Source: Acetobacter suratthaniensis
GTDB taxonomy: Bacteria > Pseudomonadota > Alphaproteobacteria > Acetobacterales > Acetobacteraceae
Reading direction: 5' to 3'
Assembly: GCF_017377745.1 (NCBI RefSeq)
Contig: NZ_JAFVMG010000004.1
Location: forward strand, 102,030-166,029
DNA length: 64,000 bases
Position 1 is the stretch's first letter; the number at the start of each line of letters is the position of its first letter. Under the pieces are notes generated by a model, which saw only the letters and a list, made by a program, of their open reading frames with translations, did no database searches and was not told the DNA's origin. The position numbers and the translations under genes are program-made. This document shows, one piece after another, positions 17,843 through 26,588 of the stretch.

Positions 17843-18577
17843 TCAGGCAGTCAGCCCGGCCAGCCATGTGCGCAACACGGCGGGGGTTGGAAAATCCACC
17901 GGAATACGAAAGCCTGCCCCCCCAGCCGCCTTGGCCACAGCCATAGCGCTCTCATCCGACTTGTCGTTACCAATCACGATGGGTTTGCGCCCCAGAAAAG
18001 GGGGGCGCTGCATCAGCAGGGAGACCGCATAGCCCTTATCCACCCCGGCGGGGCGAATTTCCCACGCCATACGCCCGGCCACCAGCAGATAGGCTCCAGC
18101 CGATTCCTTCACCCACGCAAGGGCGGCGGCATGCAGGGTCTGAGCGGCTTCAGGAGCTGCACGATAATGCAGGATAAAGCCGCCCTCCGTATGTTCCAGC
18201 CTGACACCGGGCAGCGTACCCACAAGGTCGCGCGCCTGCACAAGCCAGACCCGAGGCAGTTCTGGCAGGGCCGTGCGTTCAATAGGCCCGCCCGGCCTAT
18301 GGCGCAGGGCAATGCCGCCTTCACCCCCTACGGCAAAAGGCACATCGCCTAAAAACGCATCAAGCTGTTCAACCGTGCGGGATGAAATGATCGCCAGCGC
18401 ATCGCCACAGGCCGTACGCAGGCGGCGCAGCATATCGAGCAGGTCGGGGGGGAGCACCACAGGGTCAGCGGCAGAGACATCCTCCACCAGCGTGCCATCG
18501 AAATTCAACAAAAACGCGGCCTGCGACAAGGGCGGAATAGGAAAGCGAGCACTCTGTGCTCCATGAAAACCAAGCAT
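17843..18577 (-). CDS. Trehalose-phosphatase (OtsB)-like HAD protein with altered catalytic motifs
   Basis: Overall layout matches OtsB: motif I at residues 20-30, motif II A-I-I-S-S-R-T, the cap domain, the motif III Lys in V-D-K-G-Y-A-V and motif IV V-I-G-N-D-K-S-D-E. The family nucleophile, first Asp of D-x-D-G-T, is Asn here (F-L-L-N-F-D-G-T), and motif IV has G-N-D in place of G-D-D. Either change would be expected to weaken or abolish phosphatase activity. No otsA is nearby. The frame is intact at 244 residues, so it is retained rather than decaying; a non-catalytic or different role is inferred. Confidence 0.75.
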   Translation of the reverse strand: MLGFHGAQSARFPIPPLSQAAFLLNFDGTLVEDVSAADPVVLPPDLLDMLRRLRTACGDALAIISSRTVEQLDAFLGDVPFAVGGEGGIALRHRPGGPIERTALPELPRVWLVQARDLVGTLPGVRLEHTEGGFILHYRAAPEAAQTLHAAALAWVKESAGAYLLVAGRMAWEIRPAGVDKGYAVSLLMQRPPFLGRKPIVIGNDKSDESAMAVAKAAGGAGFRIPVDFPTPAVLRTWLAGLTA

Positions 18578-18689
18578 GAAATACCTCTTTTATGGCCTGT
18601 TTTCCGTATCCACACAGAATGGCCTCAATAAGCCCCGCCACAGCCCATGCCACCCGGTTCAGGCCGGGCGCATGAACGGACGTTATCCT

Positions 18690-19439
18690 TTAATATGTAT
18701 CGCCTATTTTCGGCTCTGTTCCGCCTGTCCGGCCTTTATCTCCGAAAGGTACAGGAGCCGGTAACGGCACCTGCGAAGACGGCGCGGAAGGAACCGGAGC
18801 CGCTGATGGTGCGGGTGCTGGCTGGGTCGTTCCCGGTGTTGGCTTCATACCCGGCGGGGCCACAAGCTGCTGCGTGCCATCCGGCGCGGGGGCATCGCCC
18901 GGTGCGGCCTGTGGCGTGCCTGAGGGCAGTACCGGCACCACGGGCGCTGCCAGTGGCAGCGGGGTGGGGGCGGTATCCTGCCCTTCGCAACGGACCATCC
19001 GCACATCGTAAAGCGGGCTTTCAAACACGCCCAAACCGGGTTCCGCCGCCAGCATCCAGCCATGAAAAGCCACGCCATCGGGGTGGGTGTCGCGCAGGTC
19101 GAGCCACGCCGCAGCATCCGGGGCGAGGGTCGGGGGGCGGGTCAGACAACGCGCCACGCCAATTTCCAGATTTTTATAATGTGCTGTGCCGCCAACCGGC
19201 ACGGACAGCACCTCCACATGAGTATCGAGCTTGTCCAGCACGCGTACAACCGCGATGGTTTTACCCTGCCATGTTTCAGCCGGATAAACCGCAGGCGGCG
19301 CCAGTGCAGCCCCCGCCGCCAGCCCCGACCCGCTGGCGAGGCCCAGAGCCAGCCCCCCTGCCAGCAACGCGCCGCCACCAGTCAGCACACCACGCAGGAC
19401 ACCATAACGGCCTTTCGGGCCAGCCATACGCGCGCTCAT
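18690..19439 (-). CDS. DUF2155 domain protein, exported
   Basis: A 249-residue protein with an N-terminal signal or anchor segment (about residues 14-45). The DUF2155 core follows at about 50-150 (Y-P-A-E-T-W-Q-G-K-T, H-V-E-V-L-S-V-P-V-G, C-L-T-R-P-P, F-H-G-W-M-L-A-A-E-P and Y-D-V-R-M-V-R-C). The last 90 residues are a Pro/Ala/Thr-rich linker, longer than usual. DUF2155 genes cluster with NDUFA12 and mlaD in alphaproteobacteria, as here. Function unknown, probably envelope-located. Confidence 0.83.
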   Translation of the reverse strand: MSARMAGPKGRYGVLRGVLTGGGALLAGGLALGLASGSGLAAGAALAPPAVYPAETWQGKTIAVVRVLDKLDTHVEVLSVPVGGTAHYKNLEIGVARCLTRPPTLAPDAAAWLDLRDTHPDGVAFHGWMLAAEPGLGVFESPLYDVRMVRCEGQDTAPTPLPLAAPVVPVLPSGTPQAAPGDAPAPDGTQQLVAPPGMKPTPGTTQPAPAPSAAPVPSAPSSQVPLPAPVPFGDKGRTGGTEPKIGDTY

Positions 19440-19708
19440 GCACCCACCCGAGGAGACTGCAATGCCTGCACCAGTTCAGCCAGCCGCTCACGCATGACCT
19501 GTTCGCTTACACCCATTAACACCGCATCCTCGAAAGCATCGGTCAAAACCTGCCGCACATCCTGCCAGTTTTCTTCCAGAACGCGGATTTTTTCCTGACA
19601 CGAGACGGGCTGCCCGTCTTCCTGTGGCCAGATACGCAACGCTTCCATACTGCCTGTTTCCTGTATCAAATCCGCAGCCCTACCGGGGAGCGCATCAAGG
19701 CGCGTCAT
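19436..19708 (-). CDS. Hypothetical small helical protein between mlaD and the DUF2155 gene
   Basis: A 90-residue, mostly helical acidic protein (from M-T-R-L-D-A-L-P-G-R). It overlaps the mlaD stop by 14 bases and the DUF2155 start by 4 bases (19436-19439), so it is translationally coupled to both. No membrane segment or motif is recognised. Upstream Mets at 19711 and 19726 are alternatives. A role with the envelope proteins beside it is inferred only from coupling. Confidence 0.62.
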   Translation of the reverse strand: MTRLDALPGRAADLIQETGSMEALRIWPQEDGQPVSCQEKIRVLEENWQDVRQVLTDAFEDAVLMGVSEQVMRERLAELVQALQSPRVGA

Positions 19709-20228
19709 CATGACCGGACCCGGCATGATCCGCCGGGGTCTTGCCGGTGCGGGTCAGGGTATCCGTCACGGAAAAAATGAACTTGCTCAGTAGCTGTTCC
19801 AGACTGATGGAACCCTGCGTCTGGCTCACGGTGGCGCCGGGGCTGAGGGTTTTGTCATCCCCCCCCGGAGACAGGGCGATATATTTACCGCCCAGCAGGC
19901 TGTCGCTGGTGATGATGGCCGCCGTATCATCGGACAGGTGCAGGTCGGGCCGCACGGTAAAGACCACATGGGCCTTGAAGGTCTGCGGATTGACGCTTTC
20001 CGATACGACATGGCCAACCGTAACCCCGGCCAACCGCACATCGGAGCCAATATCCAGCCCGTCTATATGAGAGAAATCAGCCCCGAGCTGATACCCATCA
20101 CCCGTGCTCTTGCGCCCTTCGCCCACCACCGTGGCCACCAGCATAAGCACCAGCGCGCACAGCACGGCAGCACCCGCTACCAGCTCGGCGATGTCGCGCC
20201 GCGATTTTTCCGCCATTGCAGAAGCCAT
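19695..20228 (-). CDS. mlaD: Lipid-asymmetry transporter subunit MlaD (MCE domain)
   Basis: A 177-residue protein: N-terminal membrane helix at about 14-35 (I-A-E-L-V-A-G-A-A-V-L-C-A-L-V), then the MCE domain with Y-Q-L-G-A-D-F-S-H-I-D-G-L and G-S-D-V-R-L-A-G-V-T-V-G-H-V. It then has D-S-L-L-G-G-K-Y-I and a C-terminal helix. MlaD forms the periplasmic ring of the MlaFEDB phospholipid transporter. No mlaE or mlaF adjoins it, but mlaA and mlaC occur at 36.6-38.2 kb. Second gene of the NDUFA12-mlaD-hypothetical-DUF2155 unit. Confidence 0.88.
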   Translation of the reverse strand: MASAMAEKSRRDIAELVAGAAVLCALVLMLVATVVGEGRKSTGDGYQLGADFSHIDGLDIGSDVRLAGVTVGHVVSESVNPQTFKAHVVFTVRPDLHLSDDTAAIITSDSLLGGKYIALSPGGDDKTLSPGATVSQTQGSISLEQLLSKFIFSVTDTLTRTGKTPADHAGSGHDDAP

Positions 20229-20283
20229 GAACAGACCACACTCCCTGTTGGTAACAACACCCTAGCAGGGAATGCGCGGCAAA

Positions 20284-20664
20284 TCACGCCTTGGGCGTAT
20301 CGCCCGGTGTCCAGGCTTCGTAATCGCCGGTCGCGGGGGGGTGTTTACCGGTTACATACAGGCTGCCCTGAGGGCGGTAAGCCCCCGGCCCGCCAGTCAG
20401 GTTCGGCTGGTGGGGCAGTTGCCACGGCTTGCGCTCGGCCTCGGGAATCGGGGCTTCCAGCGTGTGGTGCAGCCACCCCCACCATTCCGGCGGCACGGCG
20501 GACGGGTCTTCCCCCTTATGGTAGATAACCCAGCGCTCGGGGCGTTGGACCCCGCCACCCAGACGGGCCGGGCCGGTGGATTCATAATAGCAGCGGCCAT
20601 CGGCGTCCTTGCCGATCAGCCGCCCTTTCCGGCGCGTATGCAGCCATGTTCCGAAATTTGCCAT
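20284..20664 (-). CDS. NDUFA12-family complex I accessory subunit
   Basis: A 126-residue homologue of the eukaryotic complex I subunit NDUFA12 (B17.2), found in alphaproteobacteria. The family core is clear: F-G-T-W-L-H-T-R-R-K-G-R-L-I-G-K-D, then Y-Y-E and R-W-V-I-Y-H-K-G-E-D-P-S-A-V-P-P-E-W-W-G-W-L-H. It then has the P-Y-motif replacement P-W-Q-L-P-H-Q-P-N and G-S-Y-like end G-S-L-Y-V. The start at 20664 (M-A-N-F-G-T-W) is chosen over 20694. Upstream gene of the mlaD unit. Confidence 0.88.
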   Translation of the reverse strand: MANFGTWLHTRRKGRLIGKDADGRCYYESTGPARLGGGVQRPERWVIYHKGEDPSAVPPEWWGWLHHTLEAPIPEAERKPWQLPHQPNLTGGPGAYRPQGSLYVTGKHPPATGDYEAWTPGDTPKA

Positions 20665-20852
20665 GACCGGGATGATAGGACTCCGGCGCGGCATCCGTCG
20701 ATCCTTTTGTCGCCTGCACGGCCATCACCTGTGCGAGACCGGACCGGCTGCAAAGTTATCCCCCATATCCTCGTTATAAAGAGTATCAATGCCTCTGGCG
20801 GGCCACCAAACCGGGTTACCTCAGCATCAGCCGGGGCGATAAACTCAGCAAC

Positions 20853-22403
20853 ATGACAACCGCCACACACCCATGGAACGGTGTGCTGATGAGCACACTG
20901 GACGCCGCCGCCGACCCGGATGCGCCGCTCCGCCCCGTAACACTCCCCGCTGAGTGGGATACGGAGGCGGCTGCCGCTCTTGCACAGCTCGTTCCGGGCG
21001 ACGATCCGATCGACCTTCCCACACTGGCCGATGGCTGGACACGCGTGTTCGCCCCGGACGGCGCCACCGCGCGTTCGCTGGTCTGGCTGCTGCTGACACG
21101 TCAGGCCGCGCCGACAGAAGCCGTCTGGCGCAGTGCGTTTGACCGGCCTCCGGGCTTTATCATCAACCTGGCGGCGTTTGTCTCGCCGGGGGAAGGCTTT
21201 GCCGCGCGTACCTTTGTCGCAGCGCTGCGGCTGGTCTGTTCGGTGCTGCGCCATACGGCAGAAAGCACGGCCAGCCTGCGCAATGGTGAGCTGCCGCTGC
21301 CAGACCTGTTCGCCCCCGCCACCGCACCGACAGCCAGCCAGCCCGCAACAGCCGCGGATGCGCCACCTCTGGTCGCGGGCGATATTCTGCTGACCAATCT
21401 CGATGCCTGTCTGGCCGGTGTGGGGCTGGATTATGATAGCGAGGACGGACGGGCCGCGGCCTGCGCCATTGCCGCACTCGCCACCCTGACCGCCCATGCC
21501 GGACGCGGCCCCGAAACCCTGCCCCTGCCGCCCGTCCGCACCGTTCTGCCCGGTCTGGGCGAGACCCTGCGCGCGGTCTGGGCCGAAGCGGCCGTGGAAA
21601 CCGATACCCCGCTCGCCCCGGTTGAAACCGGCTTTTCGGCCTCCAACCCGGTCGATGGTATTCTGGGGGCAGAAGCCTGCGGGCTGGCTCCGGTTTTTTC
21701 CATGCTACGCCCGGATGGCCGCCTAGCTACCAGCACGCGCCAGCGGCTGGAAGCACGCGGCTTCACTACCGAAACCGCTCTGGCTGCGGCCCTTGCGGGG
21801 GAAACCGTGCTGCCTCTGCCCGGTGCTGGCGCACATCTGGCCATGTATCGTGCGCTGACCGGCTTTGTAGACCGCATGCCCGCCCGCCCCGAAGCCCTGC
21901 CCGCCCCCGCGCGCCAGAAGCTCGAACGCGGCGCACGGCGCGCACTGTCTGCCCGGCATGGCGGCTTTACCCAGAAAACCAGCATTGGCGGCCACCGCCT
22001 GTTCATGCGTACCGGTGAATACGAAGACGGCACGCTGGGCGAGCTGTCGCTCTCTCCCACGCGGGAAAGCAGCATGGTGCGCGGCCTGATGGAAAGCTTC
22101 AGCGAAGCCGTCAGCATTGGTCTGCAATATGGTGCGCCGCTGGACGCCTTTGTGGATAACTTCGCCTATTCCTGCTTTGGCCCGGCGGGTACAGTCGAGG
22201 GAGACCCTGTGGCCTCCTACGCCACCTCCATGCTGGATTATGTGTTCCGCGCCCTGTCCGATACCTATCTTGGCAAGCGCCTGCCAGATGGGCCGCATCA
22301 GGACAGTCAGGCCGAGCCAGACCCGCTGCTGCCGCTTGACCTGCCCGGTGAGGATGATACCCCTTCAGGACAGAGAAAGCGTGGCCTGCGGCTGGTCTGC
22401 TAA
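20853..22403 (+). CDS. Stand-alone TSCPD-domain protein related to B12-dependent ribonucleotide reductase
   Basis: A 516-residue protein. Residues about 368-480 match the C-terminal TSCPD region of alphaproteobacterial NrdJ (F-T-Q-K-T-S-I-G-G-H, F-M-R-T-G-E-Y-E-D-G, V-S-I-G-L-Q-Y-G, F-V-D-N-F-A, F-x-P-A-G-x-V-E-G-D, S-M-L-D-Y-V-F-R). The preceding 350 residues are Ala/Leu-rich with weak echoes of a reductase helical region (L-A-A-C-L-like L-D-A-C-L-A-G-V-G-L-D-Y-D-S), but the thiyl-radical Cys, finger loop and terminal C-x2-C zinc tail are not visible. It is therefore not a functional reductase by itself. An alternative start is the ATG at 20889. RidA follows after 34 bases. Confidence 0.78.
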   Translation: MTTATHPWNGVLMSTLDAAADPDAPLRPVTLPAEWDTEAAAALAQLVPGDDPIDLPTLADGWTRVFAPDGATARSLVWLLLTRQAAPTEAVWRSAFDRPPGFIINLAAFVSPGEGFAARTFVAALRLVCSVLRHTAESTASLRNGELPLPDLFAPATAPTASQPATAADAPPLVAGDILLTNLDACLAGVGLDYDSEDGRAAACAIAALATLTAHAGRGPETLPLPPVRTVLPGLGETLRAVWAEAAVETDTPLAPVETGFSASNPVDGILGAEACGLAPVFSMLRPDGRLATSTRQRLEARGFTTETALAAALAGETVLPLPGAGAHLAMYRALTGFVDRMPARPEALPAPARQKLERGARRALSARHGGFTQKTSIGGHRLFMRTGEYEDGTLGELSLSPTRESSMVRGLMESFSEAVSIGLQYGAPLDAFVDNFAYSCFGPAGTVEGDPVASYATSMLDYVFRALSDTYLGKRLPDGPHQDSQAEPDPLLPLDLPGEDDTPSGQRKRGLRLVC

Positions 22404-22437
22404 CCCGCGCACCGCAACGATCAAGGGAAAAAACGCT

Positions 22438-22899
22438 ATGAGCACCCCCGAATCCCGCCTTCAGGCTCTGGGCATTATCCTGCCGGTGCCCGCCGCCCCG
22501 GTTGCCAATTATGTTGCCTGTGTGCAGACCGGCTCGACACTGGTCGTATCCGGCCAGCTGCCCCTGCTTGATGGCGCCCTGTTCGCCACTGGCAAGCTGG
22601 GCGGCGCTGTCACGGTTGAAACCGCCGTGGAAGCCGCCCGTTACAGCATGATCAACGTGATCGCACAGGTAAAAGCCGCCATAGGCGATCTCTCACGCGT
22701 CAAGCGCGTGGTGCGACTGGGTGGTTTTATTGCCTGCACACCCGACTTTACGGCGCAGGCCACGGTCATGAACGGCGCGTCCGATCTGGCCGTTGCCGTA
22801 TTTGGTGATGCCGGACGCCACGCACGCTCCACCGTAGGCGTGCCGTCCCTGCCACTGGATGCCCCGGTGGAAGTCGAAGGACTGTTCGAAATCGCGTAA
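22438..22899 (+). CDS. RidA/YjgF-family protein
   Basis: A 153-residue member of the Rid family, related to enamine/imine deaminases. The family signature region is V-A-V-F-G-D-A-G-R-H-A-R-S-T-V-G-V-P-S-L-P-L, where the Arg of H-A-R-S corresponds to the substrate-carboxylate Arg of RidA-type proteins. It then ends V-E-V-E-G-L-F-E-I-A. The ATG at 22438 is preceded by AAGGGAAA. This is the longer (150-aa) subgroup, whose substrate is less certain than that of classical RidA. Co-directional with the genes on both sides. Confidence 0.88.
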   Translation: MSTPESRLQALGIILPVPAAPVANYVACVQTGSTLVVSGQLPLLDGALFATGKLGGAVTVETAVEAARYSMINVIAQVKAAIGDLSRVKRVVRLGGFIACTPDFTAQATVMNGASDLAVAVFGDAGRHARSTVGVPSLPLDAPVEVEGLFEIA

Positions 22900-22977
22900 T
22901 GCCCGGCCTCCCATCCCCTCCGGGGTGGGAGCACGGTACCCACAGAAAGCGCCCACCAGAAAGCGCCCACAGGGAGC

Positions 22978-24174
22978 ATGATCGTCATGGCTGACTGGGC
23001 TGTTACCCTGCATGAGAGCATTCACGACATCCCACCCGCGCAGTGGGATGCCTGCGCCGGGCCGGATGCCCCTTTCATCAGCCATGCTTTTTTAAGCGCA
23101 CTGGAAGACAGCGGCTCGGTCAGCCGCGAAACAGGCTGGATACCGCGCCACCTGCGCTTGCAAAGCCCCGATGGGGGCCTTGCCGCCGTCTGTCCGGCCT
23201 ATTTCAAAGACCATTCCTGGGGCGAATATGTGTTCGATCAGGGATGGGCACGCGCCTTTAACGCGGCAGGCGGACGCTATTACCCCAAACTGCAATGCGC
23301 CGTACCCTTTACACCTGCCCCCGGCCCCCGCCTGCTCGCCCACCCCAGCGCCCCACCAGAAACCCGCGCCGTGCTAGCCGATGCGCTCCGCCAGATCTGT
23401 GGCGATACGGGGCTTTCATCCGTCCATGTCACCTTTTGCCAGCCCGAAGAAAGCGCCCTGCTTAACGAGCGTGGATGGTTGCCACGCCTTGGTGTGCAGT
23501 ATCACTGGCATAATCAGGGCTTTTCCAGCTTTGACGATTTTCTCGCCACTCTTTCCTCCCGCAAACGCAAAAGCATCCGACGGGAACGGCGCGAAGCCAA
23601 TGCCTGTGGCCTGACTTTTGAAACCCTGCGCGGGAAAGCCATAACGGCTGAAGACTGGCGTGCCTTTTACGGCTTCTATCAGGACACCATCGACCGCAAA
23701 TGGGGGCGTGCGTACCTGACGGACAGCTTTTTTCCGCTGCTATCCGAAAGGCTGGGCGATGCCGTTGTGCTGATGGTCGCCCGCCACGGCCAGACCCCGG
23801 TGGCCATGGCGCTGAATGTTCTGGGCGGCTCCACCCTGTTCGGGCGCAACTGGGGTTGCCGAGGCGAATGGCCATTCCTGCATTTCGAACTCTGCTATTA
23901 CAGGGCAATAGATTTCGCCATCACACACGGTCTGGCACGCGTGGAAGCCGGAGCGCAGGGCGAACACAAAATCCAGCGTGGCTACCTGCCAGTGCTGACA
24001 CATTCCGCCCACTGGCTGGAAAACCCTTCTCTACGGCGAGCCGTTCAGGACTACCTGCACAGCGAACGCCCAGCTATCCGGGCTGAGGCCGAAGCCCTGA
24101 TGACCCTCTCGCCCTACCGCAAGGAAAGCGACCCGCCACAGGCCGCTCAGCCATCGGACAGCGCTCCGTCATAA
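22978..24174 (+). CDS. GNAT/FemAB-like N-acyltransferase (DUF482, PF04339-type)
   Basis: A 398-residue cytosolic protein without a signal peptide. The N-terminal half carries the family's P-x-F-I-S-H-A-F-L-S-A-L-E and R-H-L-R-L opening. The Y-F-K-D-H-S-W-G-E-Y-V-F-D-Q-G-W-A block and S-S-R-K-R-K-S-I-R-R-E-R-R follow. The acyl-CoA-binding GNAT fold includes M-A-L-N-V-L-G-G-S-T-L-F-G-R-N-W-G. The ending E-A-G-A-Q-G-E-H-K-I-Q-R-G-Y is diagnostic of the DUF482 group. Target unknown. It follows RidA, a common alphaproteobacterial order. ATG at 22978; a second ATG lies three codons on. Confidence 0.85.
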   Translation: MIVMADWAVTLHESIHDIPPAQWDACAGPDAPFISHAFLSALEDSGSVSRETGWIPRHLRLQSPDGGLAAVCPAYFKDHSWGEYVFDQGWARAFNAAGGRYYPKLQCAVPFTPAPGPRLLAHPSAPPETRAVLADALRQICGDTGLSSVHVTFCQPEESALLNERGWLPRLGVQYHWHNQGFSSFDDFLATLSSRKRKSIRRERREANACGLTFETLRGKAITAEDWRAFYGFYQDTIDRKWGRAYLTDSFFPLLSERLGDAVVLMVARHGQTPVAMALNVLGGSTLFGRNWGCRGEWPFLHFELCYYRAIDFAITHGLARVEAGAQGEHKIQRGYLPVLTHSAHWLENPSLRRAVQDYLHSERPAIRAEAEALMTLSPYRKESDPPQAAQPSDSAPS

Positions 24175-24177
24175 CCT

Positions 24178-24229
24178 GCCCGGCACACAGCAGGGGCGGG
24201 AAAGCGCCTGCGCCTGCTGTGTGCCGGGC
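24178..24229 (+). terminator. Long hairpin after the GNAT gene
   Basis: A perfect 17-bp inverted repeat (24178-24194 with 24213-24229) and an 18-base loop. It begins 3 bases after the acyltransferase stop and is not followed by a T run. It may act as a terminator or as an RNA-stabilising 3' end. The remaining 170 bases up to folD hold no further feature that I see. Confidence 0.55.
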
Positions 24230-24398
24230 GCGGTATTCAAGGGGTTCCGATACAGCACAGCGAACCACCCAGCCTGTGTGGCCCCCATGCGCCACGCCCA
24301 CGCCATCGTGATCCGTGGCATTGCAGGGGCGTTTCTTTTTGCGTATGCCCGACTCATTCCTTACACCAGCAAGACCACACCTTCCGGCGACAGAAGCA

Positions 24399-25310
24399 AT
24401 GAGCAGCACCAGCACCCCTCCTTCCTCCGGCCACAGCGCCCAGCTTATTGACGGCAAGGCCTTCGCCTCCACGCTGCGCGACACGGTGCGCGACGAGGTG
24501 CAGGCATTCCACGCCCGCCATACCGTCACCCCCGGTCTTGCTGTGGTTCTGGTAGGCAATGACCCGGCCAGCGAGGTCTATGTTCGCAACAAGGCTATCC
24601 AGACCCACCATGCGGGCATGCGCTCTTTCATGCACATGCTGCCCGAAAGCACCTCCGAGGAAGAACTGCTCGGGCTGGTGAACAGGCTGAACAAAGATCC
24701 CGAAATTCACGGTATTCTGGTGCAGCTCCCCCTACCCGCCGGGCTGGATGCACGCCGTGTGACCAATGCCATAGCCCCTGAAAAAGATGTGGACGGGCTG
24801 GGTGAGGTCAATGCCGGACGGCTGGCCGTCAATCTGCCCGGTATCGTACCCTGCACCCCCCTTGGCTGCCTGATGCTTCTGCGCGACCAGTTGGGTGACA
24901 TGACCGGACTGCATGCGGTTGTGATTGGCAGCTCCAATCTGGTGGGCAAACCACTGGCCCTGATGCTGCTGGCGGAAGGCTGCACGGTTTCCATTGCCCA
25001 TATTCACACACGCGACACAGCCGCCCTCGCACGTGAGGCCGATATTCTGGTGGTCGCTACCGGCTGTCGGGAGCTGGTACGTAAGGACTGGATCAAGCCC
25101 GGCGCCACAGTGATTGATGTAGGCATTACCCGCACCACAACACCGGATGGCAAAAGCCGCCTTGTGGGCGATGTGGCCTTTGACGAGGTCGCAACCGTAG
25201 CAGGGCGGATTACTCCCGTACCCGGCGGTGTCGGCCCCATGACCATTGCCTGCCTGCTCAGCAACACGCTGGCTGCGGCACGCCTGCAGATAGAGGGAAC
25301 ACTGCCGTGA
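24399..25310 (+). CDS. folD: Bifunctional methylene-THF dehydrogenase / methenyl-THF cyclohydrolase FolD
   Basis: Interconverts 5,10-methylene-THF and 10-formyl-THF with NADP. The catalytic Lys lies in Y-V-R-N-K (FolD usually Y-V-x-x-K), with [17 protein letters not shown], the Rossmann block [12 protein letters not shown] and the end [10 protein letters not shown]. The ATG at 24399 gives 303 residues with a 15-residue Ser/Pro-rich extension; the frame from 24315 looks non-coding. Its TGA overlaps the GTG of the next folate gene by 4 bases, so the two one-carbon genes are coupled. Confidence 0.94.
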   Translation: MSSTSTPPSSGHSAQLIDGKAFASTLRDTVRDEVQAFHARHTVTPGLAVVLVGNDPASEVYVRNKAIQTHHAGMRSFMHMLPESTSEEELLGLVNRLNKDPEIHGILVQLPLPAGLDARRVTNAIAPEKDVDGLGEVNAGRLAVNLPGIVPCTPLGCLMLLRDQLGDMTGLHAVVIGSSNLVGKPLALMLLAEGCTVSIAHIHTRDTAALAREADILVVATGCRELVRKDWIKPGATVIDVGITRTTTPDGKSRLVGDVAFDEVATVAGRITPVPGGVGPMTIACLLSNTLAAARLQIEGTLP

Positions 25311-26056
25311 GTCTGGCCCGCCTTTCTATCGAACTGGTACCCCGCACGGCAGAAGACCTGATAGCCGAAGCCCGAACCGTCAAAACCCTGTTTCCTGCGG
25401 CGGATACGCTCAATATTCCCGATCTCATGCGCTTTCCCCTGCGGAGCTGGGATGCGGCAAAACTGGCGCAGCCTTACTGCAAGCGTATCATCGCGCATGT
25501 GCGGGCCATCGACATCGCCCCCGATGCCCCCCTGCCCGGCGTAGATCAGCCGGGTTTGGAGGAAGTACTGGTCGTGCATGGCGACCCTCCGGCTGATCTG
25601 TCGCGCCGCACTTACCCCAACAGTTCGGAAAGCATTATCCGTCGCTACCGGCGTGAAGCGCCGCATCTGCGGATTTATGCGGCCTTCGATCCCTACCGGC
25701 GCGCGCCATGGCAGGAACTCGAAGATGTCGCCCGTAAAAAAGATGCCGGAGCTGAAGGCTTTTTTACCCAGCCGGTCTTTGATTACAAACTGTTCGACCT
25801 GTGCCGTGAGTGGCTGAAGAACGAGACCGTATTCTGGGGTCTTTCACCCGTTATCGGCCCGCGTTCGCGCTCATACTGGGAAACGACGAACCATATCGTC
25901 TTCCCACATGACTTTGCCCCCACGCTGGAGGCCAATGTAGCCTTTGCGGGCAAGGTGCTGCGCGAACTTTCACAGACACAGGGCAATGCCTACCTGATGC
26001 CCGTACGCATCAAGCTCGAACAGTATCTGCCCCCGCTGCTGGCCTGGCTGGACTAA
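25307..26056 (+). CDS. Methylenetetrahydrofolate reductase (MetF)-like protein, short form
   Basis: A 249-residue protein of the MTHFR family. The core region is [14 protein letters not shown], the substrate/FAD-site signature (family: G-A-D-F-x-x-T-Q-x-x-F-D), with V-V-H-G-D-P-P earlier (family: R-G-D-x-P). It is about 40-50 residues shorter than E. coli MetF and has an unusual N-terminus (S-I-E-L-V-P-R rather than S-F-E-F-x-P). Reductase function is therefore probable but not certain. The GTG start at 25307 overlaps the folD stop. It could be a paralogue serving C1 metabolism together with FolD. Confidence 0.75.
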   Translation: MSLARLSIELVPRTAEDLIAEARTVKTLFPAADTLNIPDLMRFPLRSWDAAKLAQPYCKRIIAHVRAIDIAPDAPLPGVDQPGLEEVLVVHGDPPADLSRRTYPNSSESIIRRYRREAPHLRIYAAFDPYRRAPWQELEDVARKKDAGAEGFFTQPVFDYKLFDLCREWLKNETVFWGLSPVIGPRSRSYWETTNHIVFPHDFAPTLEANVAFAGKVLRELSQTQGNAYLMPVRIKLEQYLPPLLAWLD

Positions 26057-26083
26057 AACGCACCAGCCAGACCCGCAGGCAGG

Positions 26084-26578
26084 TTATTGGGCAGAGCCGC
26101 CGTACAGAGCTGTCAGGCTGGCTGCGGCCAACTGGTGATGGTGCACCATAAACCCGACCAGAGCCGGGCTTGCATCCGCCGAAACATCAAGCGTTGGTAC
26201 ATCCAGCGCATAAACGGTAAAGACGTAACGATGCACACGGCCCGGCGGCGGTGCTGCCCCGCCATAGCCCGGCGCACCGAAATCAGTCCGAACCTGCAAA
26301 GCCCCTTCCGGCAGGCCACCCTTGCCTGAGCCAGCGCCTTCTGGCAGGCCGCGCACCTGTGGTGGAATATTGACAACCACCCAGTGCCACCAGCCCGAAC
26401 CTGTCGGGGCATCCGGGTCGTAAACCGTCACCACGAAACTGCGGGTACCTTCGGGCGCGCCTTTCCATGACAGCGCGGGAGACAGGTTGGCCCCTGTCTG
26501 GCCCATGCCATCATAGACCTGCGCCTGCGGCAGCAGATCGCCCGTGACAAAGCCCGGGCTTTCAAGAACAAACGTCAT
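26084..26578 (-). CDS. YbhB/YbcL-type PEBP (Raf kinase inhibitor-like) protein
   Basis: A 164-residue phosphatidylethanolamine-binding-protein fold. Visible features are G-A-N-L-S-P-A-L-S-W, the anion-pocket blocks V-V-T-V-Y-D-P-D-A-P-T-G-S-G-W-W-H-W-V-V and F-G-A-P-G-Y-G-G-A-A-P-P-P-G-R-V-H-R-Y-V-F, and the C-terminal helix. No signal peptide, so cytoplasmic. Biochemical role in bacteria unknown. It follows the small protein gene after 10 bases and is probably co-transcribed. Confidence 0.88.
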   Translation of the reverse strand: MTFVLESPGFVTGDLLPQAQVYDGMGQTGANLSPALSWKGAPEGTRSFVVTVYDPDAPTGSGWWHWVVVNIPPQVRGLPEGAGSGKGGLPEGALQVRTDFGAPGYGGAAPPPGRVHRYVFTVYALDVPTLDVSADASPALVGFMVHHHQLAAASLTALYGGSAQ

Positions 26579-26588
26579 GGTTCGTTCC

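Noticed and set aside
24178..24229. Folate riboswitch before folD
   Set aside because: The hairpin is a simple 17-bp stem right after the upstream gene's stop, with no conserved aptamer features.
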